A stretch of DNA of 64,000 nucleotides. It comes from Charina bottae. Its lineage: Eukaryota; Chordata; Lepidosauria; Squamata; Charinaidae. The first letter of the stretch is position 1, and each line of letters starts with the position of its first letter. The notes under the pieces were generated by a model. It saw only the letters and a program-made list of their open reading frames with translations. It had not been told where the DNA came from and ran no database searches. Positions 20,154 through 32,060 of the stretch are shown one piece after another. The translations under genes and the position numbers were made by a program. The DNA is taken from contig JALMGJ010000063.1 in assembly GCA_023362775.1 (NCBI GenBank), forward strand, positions 558,001-622,000. The letters are read 5' to 3'.

Positions 20154-23100
20154 CTCCAGCAAAGGAGATTGTTACCTTGTCGTGGTGCTGGAGCTTGAGC
20201 ACCTCAATGATGCCATGAGTTAAACCATGAAGGGACACCCAAGACGGAAAGGTCGTGGCAGAGAGGTCAGACTAAATACGATCCCTGGGGAAGGTAATGG
20301 CAACCCACCCCAGCATTCTTGCCGTGAAAACTAAATGGATCAGTACAACCAGAGATATGTCAGTATACCATCGGAAGATGGGACTCCCAGGTCAGAAGAT
20401 GGTCAAAATGCTACTGGGGAGGAACAGAGGATACGTTCAACTAGCCCCAGGTGTGATGACGCAGCTAGCTCAAAGCCGAAAGGACGGCTAGCGGCCGACG
20501 GTGCTGGTGGTGAACGACGAATCCGATGTTCTAAAGATCAACACACCATAGTAACCTGGAATGTAAGATCTATGAGCCAGGGCAAATTGGATGTGGTTAT
20601 TGGTGAGATGTCAAGATTAAATATAGACATTTTAGGTGTCAGTGAACTGAAATGGACTGGAATGGGCCACTTCACATCAGATGACCACCAGATCTACTAC
20701 TGTGGACAAGAGGACCACAGAAGAAATGGAGTAGCCTTCATAATTAATAATAAAGTGGCTAAAGCAGTGCTCGGATACAATCCAAAAAACGATAGAATGA
20801 TCTCAATTCGAATTCAGGGTAAGCCATTTAACATCACAGTGATCCAAATATACGCCCCAACCACAGATGCTGAAGAAGCAGAAGTAGATCAGTTCTATGA
20901 GGATCTGCAGCACCTACTGGATAATACACCAAAAAGAGATGTTATTTTCATTACAGGAGACTGGAATGCTAAGGTGGGTAGTCAAACGACACCTGGAATT
21001 ACAGGCAAGCATGGTCTGGGAGCACAAAATGAAGCAGGACATAGGCTGATAGAATTTTGCCAAGACAACTCACTGTGCATAACAAACACTCTCTTCCAAC
21101 AACCTAAAAGACGACTTTATACATGGACTTCACCAGATGGTCGACACCGAAATCAGATTGACTACATCCTTTGCAGCCAAAGGTGGCGGACATCTATACA
21201 GTCGGTAAAAACAAGACCTGGAGCTGACTGTAGTTCAAATCACAAACTTCTTATTGCAAAATTTAGAATCAGACTAAAGAGAATAGGGAAGACCCACAGA
21301 TCAGTTAGATATGAGCTCACTAATATTCCTAAGGAATATGCAGTGGAGGTGAAGAATAGATTTAAGGGACTAGATTTAGTAGATAGGGTCCCAGAAGAAC
21401 TATGGACAGAAGTTCGCAACATTGTTCAGGAGGAGGCAACAAAAAACATCCCAAAGAAAAAGAAAACCAAGAAGGCAAGATGGCTGTCTGCTGAAACACT
21501 GGAAGTAGCCCAAGAAAGAAGGAAAGCAAAAGGCAACAGTGATAGGGGGAGATATGCCCAATTAAATGCAAAATTCCAGAGGTTAGCCAGAAGAGATAAG
21601 GAATTATTTTTAAACAAGCAATGTGCGGAAGTGGAAGAAGACAATAGAATAGGAAGGACAAGAGACCTCTTCCAGAAAATTAGAAACATCGGAGGTAAAT
21701 TCCAGGCAAAAATGGGTATGATCAAAAACAAAGATGGTAAGGACCTAACAAAAGCAGAAGAGATCAAGAAAAGGTGGCAAGAATATACGGAAGATCTGTA
21801 TAGGAAGGATAATAATATTGGAGATAACTCTGACGGTGTGGTCAGTGAGTTAGAGCCAGACATCCTGAAGAGTGAGGTTGAATGGGCCTTAAGAAGCATT
21901 GCTAATAACAAGGCAGCAGGAGACGATGGTATCCCAGCTGAACTGTTTAAAATCTTGCAAGATGATGCTGTCAAGGTGATGCATGCCATATGCCAGCAAA
22001 TTTGGAAAACACAAGAATGGCCATCAGATTGGAAAAAATCAACTTATATCCCCATACCAAAAAAAGGAAGCACTAAAGAATGTACAAACTATCAAACAGT
22101 GGCACTTATTTCACATGTCAGTAAGGTAATGCTCAAGATCTTGCAAGGTAGACACCAGCAATTCATGGAGCGAGAATTGCCAGATGTACAAGCTGGGTTT
22201 AGAAAAGGCAGAGGAACTGGAGACCAAATTGCCAATATCCGCTGGATAATGGAGAAAGCCAGGGAGTTTCAGAAAACCATCTATTTCTGTTTTATTGACT
22301 ATTCTAAAGCCTTTGACTGTGTGGATCATAACAAATTGTGGCAAGTTCTTGGTGGTATGGGGATACCAAGTCATCTTGTCTGCCTCCTGAGGAATCTGTA
22401 TAACGACCAAGTAGCAACGGTAAGAACAGAGCACGGAACAACGGACTGGTTTAAGATTGGGAAAGGAGTACGGCAGGGTTGTATACTCTCATCCTACCTA
22501 TTCAACCTGTACGCAGAACACATCATGCGACGTGCTGGGCTTGAGGAATCCAAGGCTGGAGTTAAAATCGCTGGAAGAAACATTAACAATCTTAGATATG
22601 CAGATGATACCACTTTGATGGCTGAAAGCGAGGAGGAGTTGAGGAGCCTTATGACGAAGGTGAAAGAAGAAAGTGCAAAAGCTGGGTTGCAGTTAAACCT
22701 CAAAAAAAACCAAGATTATGGCAACCAGCTTGATTGATAACTGGCAAATAGAGGGAGAAAAAGTGGAGGCAGTGACAGACTTTGTATTTCTAGGCGCAAA
22801 GATTACTGCAGACGCTGACTGCAGCCAGGAAATCAGAAGACGTCTACTTCTTGGGAGGAGAGCAATGGCAAATCTTGATAAAATAAGGGCAGAGACATCA
22901 CACTGACAACAAAGGTCCGCATAGTTAAAGCAATGGTATTCCCTGTAGTAACCTATGGCTGCAAGAGCTGGACCATAAGGAAGGCTGAGCGAAGGAAGAT
23001 AGATGCTTTTGAACTGTGGTGTTGGAGGAAAATTCTGAGAGTGCCTTGGACTGCAAGAAGATCAAACCAGTCCATGCTCCAGGAAATAAAGCCAGACTGC

Positions 23101-23372
23101 TCATTTGAGGGAATGATATTAAAGGCAAAACTGAAGTACTTTGGCCACATAATGAGAAGACAGGATACCCTGGAGAAGAAGCTGATGCTAGGGAAAGTGG
23201 AAGGCAAAAGGAAGAGGGGCCGACCAAGGGCAAGATGGATGGATTATAATCTGGAGGTGACGGACTCGACCTTGGGGGATCTGGGGATGGCGACGGCCGA
23301 CAGGAAGCTCTGGCGTGGGCTGGTCCATGAAGTCACGAAGAGTCGGAAGCGACTGAACGAATAAACAACAAA
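20154..23372 (+). mobile_element. Second full-length RTE-clade LINE, opposite orientation
   Basis: It starts CTCCAGCAAAGGAG and ends AATAAACAACAA. The 11-bp target duplication aggagccccca is at 20143-20153 and 23373-23383. Its sequence is very close (mid-90s percent by eye) to the copy at 12408-15630, and the two face each other head to head across about 4.5 kb. Confidence 0.95.
20335..23364 (+). pseudogene. RTE polyprotein, two frameshifts
   Basis: The first frame is open for 800 codons (20335-22737), covering endonuclease and most of RT including RYADDTTLMA. An extra A in an A-run (22702-22709, eight A against seven in the intact copy) shifts the frame. The protein continues at 22718-22906, is shifted again by a 4-bp deletion near 22889 (ataaaataagggc), and resumes at 22933-23364 to the normal end TKSRKRLNE. 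The endonuclease motif SSDHELL of the intact copy reads SSNHKLL here, replacing the catalytic-type Asp, so this copy would be disabled even without the frameshifts. Confidence 0.93.
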
Positions 23373-23383
23373 AGGAGCCCCCA

Positions 23384-24210
23384 CCTAATGCAACCCATTA
23401 TCCATGATCCCACAGTGGTAGAACAATCCTCTGAACAAAATATTCAGATAGAATTCTCCTGGCTCAATGAGACTTAGGTACAAAGGACCAGAGGCTAAAA
23501 CTTTATTCCTCAACTTCAACAGGATTTTTCTAATCAGATTTTTTGGAAAGAAAGTAAAGAAATAGTTCTGCATTCCTTAAACTCAGGAATGGATGTCTTT
23601 TACATGAACTGAACATGTCAACAGAACTTTTCATCATTTTATAACATAACTTGAAAAAGCAGTCCCATAAACCACTTTGTTTTGGCTATGGGATATTACT
23701 TCATAAATAATAATCAGAAGCAGGCATATGCCCTAAATTGTGGCTGTAAATCCCTGCAGGAATCACAGAGCTAAAATCAAGCTGCTTCCCTTTGGAATTA
23801 ATTTATACTAACTTTGCTAGATAATGGGATCCTGCATTGTCTGATCTCTAGTCAAAGGCATCTCAGCTAAGTTCTTTGGTGACTAATACACCCTTAGCTC
23901 AAAATGTCAATTTCCCACTGCACAGAGGTGATACTGCCGGAAATAGTGCTGCAGAATAATTTGCTGTATCAAGCCTTTAAACTTTTTTTTCCAGATGTAT
24001 CATTAGCACTTTTCTGCCTTCTAAAAATACAGCTGTAGTTTCTCTCACCTTTACTTTTAATAAGGAATCTGCACGGTGATATTGCATTGGCTGCTCTCTA
24101 GCATACGTACATGTTTGTAATGATGCTCTGCAACCAGAATTCCTCCCTTGGTACCCTAAAACCTTTGTTTCCATTTATAGTTAGATTCCATATGAGTTTT
24201 GAATGGCATT
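23384..24210. other. Unassigned intergenic sequence
   Basis: I see no supported feature. Confidence 0.55.
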
Positions 24211-24222
24211 ACATCTTCACTT

Positions 24223-25979
24223 CACTTTCTGCAAAGAAATCGAGGAAAACAATAGAATGGGGAAGACTAGAGATCTCTTCAAGAAAATCAGAGATATCAA
24301 GGGAACGTTTTGTGCAAAGATGGGCATGATAAAGGACAAAAAAGGCAGGGACCTAACAGAAGCAGAAGAGATTAAGAAGAGGTGGCAAGAATACACAGAA
24401 GAACTATACAAGAAAGATCTTTATATCCCTGATAAATACGATGGTGTGGTCACTGACCTTGAGCCGGACATCCTAGAGAGTGAAGTCAAGTGGGCCTTAG
24501 GAAACTAACAACAAAGCTAGCGGAGAAGACAGTATCCTAGCTGAGCTATTTAAAATCCTAAAAGATGATGCTGTTAAAGTGCTGCACTCAATATGCCAAC
24601 AAATTTGGAAAACTCAACAGTGGCCACAGGATTGGAAAAGGTCAGTTTACGTTCCAATTCCAAAGAAAGGCAATGCCAAAGAATGTTCAAACTACCGTAC
24701 AATTGCGCTCATTTCACATGCCAGCAAGGTTATGCTCAAAATCCTACAAGCTAGGCTTCAGCAGTATGTGAACCGAGAACTACCAGAAGTGCAAGCTGGG
24801 TTTCGAAGAGGCAGAGGAACTAGAGATCAGATTGCCAACATTCGCTGGATCATGGAAAAAGCAAGAGAGTTCCAGAAAAACATCTACTTCTGCTTCATTG
24901 ACTACGCTAAAGCCTTTGATTGTGTGGATCACAACAAACTGTGGCAAAGTCTTAAAGAGATGGGAGTACCAGACCACCTTACCTGTCTCCTGAGAAACCT
25001 GTATGTGGGTCAAGAAGCAACAGTTAAAACCGGACATGGAACAACCGACTGGTTCAAAATTGGGAAAGGAGTACGACAAGGCTGTATATTATCACCCTGC
25101 TTATTTAACTTATATGCAGAGTACATCATGAGAAATGCCGGGCTGGATGAATCACAAGCCGGAGTTAAGATTGCCGGGAGAAATATCAACAACCTCAGAT
25201 ATGCAGACGATACCACCCTAATGGCAGAAAGTGAAGAGGAACTAAAGAGCCTCTTGATGAGGGTGAAAGAGGAGAGTGCAAAAGCTGGCTTGAAACTCAA
25301 CATTAAAAAAACCCAGATCATGGCATCTGGTCCCATCACTTCCTGGCAAATAGAAGGGGAAGAATTGGATGCAGTGACAGATTTTATTTTCTTGGGCTCC
25401 AAGATCACCGCAGACGGTGACTGCAGCCATGAAATTAAAAGACACTTGCTCCTTGGGAGGAAAGCTATGGCAAACCTAGACAGCATATTAAAAAGCAGAG
25501 ACATCACCTTGCCGACAAAGGTCCGTATAGTTAAAGCTATGGTTTTTCCAGTAGTAATGTATGGCTGTGAGAGTTGGACCATAAGGAAGGCTGAGCGCCG
25601 AAGAATTGATGCTTTCGAACTGTGGTGCTGGAGAAGACTCTTGAGAGTCCCTTGGACTGCAAGGAGGTCAAACCAGTCAATCCTAAAGGAAATCAACCCT
25701 GACTGCTCATTGGAAGGACAGATGCTGAAGCTGAAGCTCAAATACTTTGGCCACCTAATGCGAAGAGAGGACTCACTGGAAAAGACCCTGATGCTGGGAA
25801 AGACTGAAGGCAAAAGGAGAAGGGGACGGCAGAGGATGAGATGGTTAGATAGCATCACCGATGTAATGAACATGAATTTGAGTAAACTCCAAGAGACAGT
25901 GGAGGACAGGAAGGCCTGGCATGCTATGGTCCATGAGATCACGAAGAGTCGGACACGACTAAACGACTGAACAACAACA
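24223..25979 (+). pseudogene. BovB LINE, 5'-truncated, one frameshift
   Basis: It is flanked by acatcttcactt (24211-24222 and 25980-25991). BovB homology starts at 24231 (AKEIEENNRMGKTRDLF in the relative); eight non-BovB bases cactttct separate the target repeat from the element. A 5-bp deletion near 24503 breaks the frame after KWALG. From 24579 to 25970 the frame is open for 463 codons, with PIPKKGNAKECSNYR, DYAKAFDCVD, GVRQGCILSP, RYADDTTLMA and the full C-terminus to TKSRTRLND. The endonuclease is absent, so the copy cannot move by itself. Confidence 0.93.
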
Positions 25980-25991
25980 ACATCTTCACTT

Positions 25992-28519
25992 ACTGCACAG
26001 TAACTGAAGCAAACATTGAAGCTGAGGTCTCAACTACATGCTACAATAACTGTGCACTGTGCAACAATATCTATTTTTTATTATTTATTGCTCTATTGGG
26101 AGAATCCTGATTTTTATTGGAACTTTGGTACACAGGAAAGGAAGGTGACATCATGTAGGAAATTGCCTGGACCACGCTAAATATTAACTTTAAAAAATTC
26201 TATAGGTAGTTCCAAACTATGTACTGTACATAGCATGGACTTTTAATATGAAAGTCTGTTAGAAACAAAAGAACCACACATTGAAGAATTATAGCTGTGC
26301 AATAAAAGTGGTAGTTTAAATATAGAGTATTGTCATGACATCCAGTAGGTAATGATATTAATGTTAGGAAAATATCTTAATTTATCGTTTGAATAATAAA
26401 GGTTGCATAAAAATATATCATATGTAATAAACTAAAAACTGGCAGTCAGTCATCAGCAAACACTAGCTATTGACTCATCTGTGACTCCATCAAATATTCA
26501 CAAACATTTTAAACTGCCACTGGGAAAGAATAATTCATAATTTGTCTAGCAACATAGAATCTATAAGTGAATTTAAGCATCTAATTGGCTGGGAGAAGAT
26601 AGCAGTCTAAGCTTAAGGAAAAGCAAAGACTGGGTTGTTTTGTTAGGAAGTAGGATATGAATTAGGTATGGGCAACACTTTACAACTGAGGGTCTGCACT
26701 GGCTTCTGGGGAGCCCCAGATGGAGAGACTGGTCGGTAGGGCCATGCCAAATTCATATCCACACTCCTTCAAAATTGCTAGGGAGGGAAGAAGCATCATT
26801 TATCTTTCTCCAGTAATCTCCTACCAACTGTTTTCCATGCCCATGAACAGGAGGGAAACAGCCATCTGGAGCACAGGGAGATTTTCATTAACCCGTTCTA
26901 AGTGATCTTTGCTGTTTCCCTGCTGCTATTAGTAACAGGGAAATACAGTTGGCTGGTTGGTGGGAACAAGGAGTGAAGCTCATGGGAGCTCCGTGAATCA
27001 CCAAAAAAGCAGCTATAGTGCTTGCTATAAATAAAAGTTGGGGATCTAGATCAGAGCAGTCAGGAACAGTGGAACTAAAGGAGGGGTATATAAAGGAAAA
27101 GAGGGAAGTAAATAGGAAAAGAAAGAAGCAGATAATCTAGAACATATTGAGGACAAGTATAGTATTTGTTTGAACACTTGTCTTCTTATTTTCCCTCGTC
27201 CACCAAACCTGCAATGTCACAGTTGAAAGAGCTCTGTGAAGCAAAAAGAAGAGGAAAGGTTGATGCTCGCACAAAGGAATGGAGGATACAATAGAGGTAA
27301 GTGAGAGGTAGGGGCATAGTATTTCCCAAGTTCTACCCATTCTTAGCCTCTTCTTGTCACTCAGGAGGTAGAGAAACAGTGAATCAGGAGGTCATGCAAG
27401 TGGATGAGAAGCAAGACCCAGATGTCAACAAGAGTAGGGATGACTCAAGCTTATAGAGAGTGAGAACAACAAAAGACACAAAGCTGATGAGAATCCAGGG
27501 AGAAAAAGGAAACTTAATATGCCTGACCACAGGAAGTATACAGAGAGTGGAACTCTGTTGAGGCAGAAAGATAAGAGCTTCCCTTAATCTTTCTTCCTGC
27601 AGCCATCACCAGCCAGCCACAGCAGTCAGAGAAGTGGGGCTGAAAGGAAAAGGAAGGGGGCTTTGAGTTCAGGCTGGAGTCAACATGGATTGAGTCAGAA
27701 ACATGCTGAGCTTCTTCCCAGCTTTGGAGGACATTGTTTTACTTATTTATGAGCAAATCCACATCAGCCAGGAGAGGGAACCTGTCTCTTTCTAATTACA
27801 CTAACCTGCCAGAGGGAAATGCAAGGCACAAAGGCAGGAAAGGAGCTGGGAACAAGCCACCAATGCAGAGGGCAAAAATGACAGGCAGGAAGCAGTAAAG
27901 TGAGGCAGAGCCTGTCTTCTGCACAGATGCCCATCAACTCTGAGCCAGGCTCATGGAGAAGATGTTGAACAACAAAGCAATACCAAAATGAAGTCAATGA
28001 GACTGGCAGTGAATAATAAGACATTTAAGAACAATGTTGCTGTGTCAAAAAAAAACCAGATGAGCCCAGGACCCCTATGCAAGCATGAGCTTTCTCTCCC
28101 TCCCCCATTCCACTCCTGTCCTTCTGTTGCTCCCAGCATTGAAGGCAAAGATCTGCCTAGCCAGTGGCATCTTGTAGCTATGGCAGATCCCGGTGTGTTT
28201 TTGAATACTAGAAAATGAGAGCTTCTGGCAGCCCAGGTAACATCCTGATGCAATGAAGACAACTAATCTGGCTTCTTCTTCAGGCTTCTTCTCCCACACC
28301 AAGGTAGGGACAGGGTGTTGTGGATGGGACCAGTATGCAAAGCCTTGCTCCATATGTTTTTGGAACATGTGAAGAATCACTTTTGAACCCAACTAGACAA
28401 AATGTGACAGGCTTCGAACCGTGATTTATCTGTGCACTCATTTGGATGATTGCAGGAATAATCCCTGTCTCAGGCTTTTGAATTGCATGGCAGACTTTTT
28501 TAGACTGCAGATCTGTCCT
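25992..28519. other. Unassigned intergenic sequence
   Basis: No element, RNA or supported gene. Open stretches on both strands at 27764-28262 overlap each other and lack any recognisable domain. Confidence 0.5.
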
Positions 28520-28655
28520 TCGTGGAACACAGCTTTCCCCAACCTGGCACCCTAGATGCATTGAAACTGCAGCTGCAACACTTCCTTGGCCAGAATGGGA
28601 ATTTTAGAAGTTGCTGTCCAAATATATTTGGAAGGCATCAAATTGGGGAATGGTG
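28520..28655. mobile_element. hAT-like MITE, degraded
   Basis: Its left end ctttccccaacctggcaccc is inverted relative to the right end aaggcatcaaattggggaat. An internal ggccagaatgggaatttta fits the 'CCCAACCTGGTGCCC' reptile MITE. The target duplication is not resolvable. Confidence 0.5.
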
Positions 28656-29326
28656 ATGTGGCAGATATTGATCTGAAGGCATATTTGTAGCACTTGCTTA
28701 TAGCAGGTCCCAGAAATCACTTTTGCTACTCTGATGCATGAATGAGTATCTTTTTCACCCCAAGCTCATCTGTTTAGCACAAAACAAAATCCAAATGAAG
28801 CCACATCACAAGTATGGCAAGTTCAACAAACAGACATCTAATTCAGTAGAGCCAACAGATGGCTGGTGAACATACATCATCTCAGAGACCTCAACTGAGA
28901 GTTTATAAAGGTGAGATTTCAGAGCCCTACAGTATTCAATGCTCAGTTATGAAAGTATGGCTACCAATGAGAAGTTGATCGTTCATGAGTTCTGCTTCTC
29001 AGGTCACTCCTTTTCTTAACCACCAATTTAATTTTGACTCTCTGCTGCCTCCATGCTTGAAGGTTGGGAAATGGAGAGAAGAAGCTCATGGCAAACTGAA
29101 AGAATATGTGCAAGGCTATGGGTATAGGACCTTCTCTTCTGCTTCACGGTTTCCAAGACTAAGTTGCTGTTTGTAATCTTCCAGCTCAGGAAAGTCTAGC
29201 TCTTTCACCAAAGAAACATTTCTGGGGTAAGTATCAACATTTCTGGGCTTGCTTTACTACCAGCATCTCACTTCTTTGCTTCCTTTCCTCAGGTAGGAAC
29301 CTCAATTGTCAACTGACCTCTTCAGA

Positions 29327-29367
<41 letters not shown>

Positions 29368-30643
29368 TTTTCAGCTCTCAAGCCTCAGCCAAAGTCTGCT
29401 TAGATTGCAGCTGGGAGAGGGCAAGTTCTCTCACACAAAAAAAAGAAGGACCCACATGAGGCAGTTGATGTCATCAAATTCAGGTTGGTGTAGGTAATAT
29501 TGGACAAAGAGTTTATTGGTTTCACAGTCTCCTATCTACTGGCTGATAATGGGTATTAAAAAGTGATAAAGCAAATGCTGAAGCTTTCAGAAGTCTGCAG
29601 AATGCAGCCCTGGCCCTCTCATTTAAACATGAAGAGTTGAAAAAGGTTTAAGTACACTCAGTTTCTCAATGCCCTTCAAACAGATGTGACCTACCTGAAC
29701 AAGAGAAACTTGCTTCAAAGGTGCCTGCTGATAAGGTGATCCTCTATACTCCTGCTGCTTACCTGAAGGAGTCCATAGTAGGGGCTATCATGATCCTGCT
29801 TGCCTGAGTGAGGTAGGCTGGCCAAAGGGAGTTGCCCAGGCCAGCAAATGGAGAGAGGTTGACCATTGTAACCTCATGCTGATGCGGCTTGTCTGCAGGA
29901 GAGATGACAACCTTCTCTATGTCATAGTGCCAAGTATTGTAATTCTTCTCTAGATCAGGCTGAATTTTGTTTTACCTTTTTATTCCTATATATTTCCAGG
30001 TACTCTTTATACTTAACCACAGACATGAGGCATAACAATTTATGAATGAATGAATGTGAAAATAAAACTAAATTGTGCTATCTCTTATTTATCCAGCTAT
30101 GAGACTGTGAACTTAATTATACTGTGCAGTTTTTTCAGTAAGGTTCCTTGCTTGACTTCTTACGTGCAAAAACATTTAATGTTCAATTGTGTGCATAACT
30201 TTATTGCAGTCAGTCACCAGTCACACATGACAAAAAGAATACAAACAACATACCAAGTATATTTTTTTACTTGGTTATAAATTCTAAAATTAAGGTAATA
30301 TTTATCTGCATAAAGCAGCTGTAAGTAACTTTGCAAGTATTCTGGAGATGTTAAGTTTCTGGTCTGATAATGTAAAACAAACAAAATCATCCTGGGAATA
30401 GGTGGAACTTCTGATTACAAGCAGAATTATGGGACTAGGAAGCAAGTTACTACAGAAAAGACATTGAAGGAACACATGGGCTAGAGCAAATTCACTCTGC
30501 AGATGGGGCATTGTTATACCTTCCTTCCAATATTCTGCAGGACATGACACTAAAGCAGGCCAAAGAGAGAGGTTTACCATGTGTTGGACAGGTAATACTG
30601 AATAAGTAATTTGCTATTGTGAAGTTTCCGGTTTATATCCTGC
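28656..30643. other. Unassigned intergenic sequence with one microsatellite
   Basis: No recognisable gene or element apart from the (AACT)n run at 29328-29367. Confidence 0.5.
29328..29367. repeat. (AACT)n microsatellite
   Basis: About ten AACT tetranucleotide units. Confidence 0.95.
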
Positions 30644-30648
30644 CAGTA

Positions 30649-31927
30649 TGTCCTGTTCGGAGTAGGAGACCACCAGGACTTTAAAGAAATAGTTTTATTT
30701 ACAAATAAAAACTATTTATAAAGACAAAGTCTTGTAAGCACATGGATCAATTGAAAGAATGAACAAGAAGAAACTGGATGTCACTTGGAGGCTTGGCTGC
30801 TCTGCAGTAACACTAGCTAGCCTTCACAACAAGTAGCAGACATAAGTTACTGGAACAACTAGGCTGGAATGCAAGGCAGGATTAAGTCAGTTCACAGATG
30901 TGCCTTCTGAAGCACAAAACAGGACTGGGGTTCACGACAAGGCTGGACTGAATCCACTAGGCAAGGTTCTTCTAGAACACCTGGACAGTACTGATCTGGC
31001 AAGGCAAGGCTGGACTGGATCCACTGGACAAGGTTCTTCTGGAATGACTAGGTAATGCTGGACTGGATTGACAAGGCAATACTGGACTGGACTAGCAAGG
31101 CAAACTGGGCTAGATTCACTGGACAAGGTTTCCTTGGAGTAACTGGGTAACACTGGCCTGGAGTTTGCAAGGCAAGGCAGAACTGGATTCACTAGGCAAA
31201 GTACTAGTTCATGGACAATAAAACACAACTGCAATGAATTAGCACTATAACGCTACCCTGGAACAAATGGATAAAACTTATCTGGAATGGCAGGACATTG
31301 CTGAACTAAGGCTGCAGGATAAGACTTGATTGGCGCGGCAGAGCGGGACTGCACTGACGCGATGAAACCACAATTGGCTGAAGGTTGCTGAACAACTATG
31401 AGACAAGACCCCGTTTTGCTTTGCGAAAGAGCAGCGTGAGACTCCGATGCAGCTGGGGTCAACTCTGAAATGATGCTAGGCTCTGGCTCCAGTTCTGCTG
31501 TTCTGGTTGGACTTCTCCCAAAGAAGTTGTTAGCTCTGTAGAATGGTTGCCTCCAGCGATCAGGTGCTTGCACTGGTGTCCTTTTATTCTGTTTTCGGCA
31601 TGCCTTCTCTCCTCGGGAACCAATCAGGCTTCCCTCTGCTTGGCGCGCTTCTTAGCCCGTCTCTCTCTGGCACTGATTGGAGCTCTTACCTTGGTTACTG
31701 GTTCTGGACCAATCAGCTCCTCAGGATTCTCCCACTCTGCTGAGTCATTCTCAGGTCTGATCGCTTGCACCTGCTCATCACGAGTTGGATCACAAGTATT
31801 GCACTTTTGACCCTGCACCTGCTCATCATGAGTTCTGATTGTAGGTTGCTGAACAAGGTACGTTTCGTTTTTCTGATCAGTTTCATTTTCCTCTAACTCA
31901 GAGTCAGAGTCAAGCTGGACTCTGACA
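30649..31927 (-). mobile_element. Solo LTR, 1279 bp, with internal tandem repeats
   Basis: On the minus strand it begins TGTCAGAGTCCAGC and ends CGAACAGGACA. The 5-bp repeat cagta flanks it (30644-30648 and 31928-31932). An AATAAAAGG TATA-like box lies near 31590 and two CCAAT-type sites (gattggt/ccaatcag) lie upstream of it. An AATAAA about 50 bp from the 3' end precedes the final U5 segment. The first ~105 codons from the LTR start are open (SDSELEENETD..ARERRAKKRAKQREA, then stop), acidic then very basic. No internal domain remains, so it is solo. Gypsy-like by 5-bp TSD and layout; family not proven. Confidence 0.82.
30925..31215. repeat. Minisatellite-like imperfect tandem repeats inside the LTR
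   Basis: The motif 'caaggcaaggctggactgga' followed by 'tccactggacaaggttcttc' recurs several times with variation, in units of about 30 to 90 bp. It lies in the presumed R or U5-side half of the LTR. Confidence 0.75.
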
Positions 31928-31944
31928 CAGTATTGGTTACCTAG

Positions 31945-32060
31945 ATGTACATATTTAATTTTTTTAACTGATTTGTATGGCCACCCATCTCAAAATAGCT
32001 AACAATGCCTAAAACAAAACAAACAAAACAAAAAAGAAATATCTAAATAACTATTAACAA
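31945..32060 (-). mobile_element. L2-like LINE 3' end fragment
   Basis: On the minus strand TTTTGAGATGGGTGGCCATA followed by an A/T tail resembles the L2-type terminus at 9190-9350. No coding part is recognisable. Confidence 0.5.

Noticed and set aside
27764..28262. Overlapping ORFs on both strands
   Set aside because: No domain, no consistent frame and no splice context that I can support.
31253..31573. 106-codon minus-strand ORF
   Set aside because: Lies within the solo LTR and shows no conserved domain.
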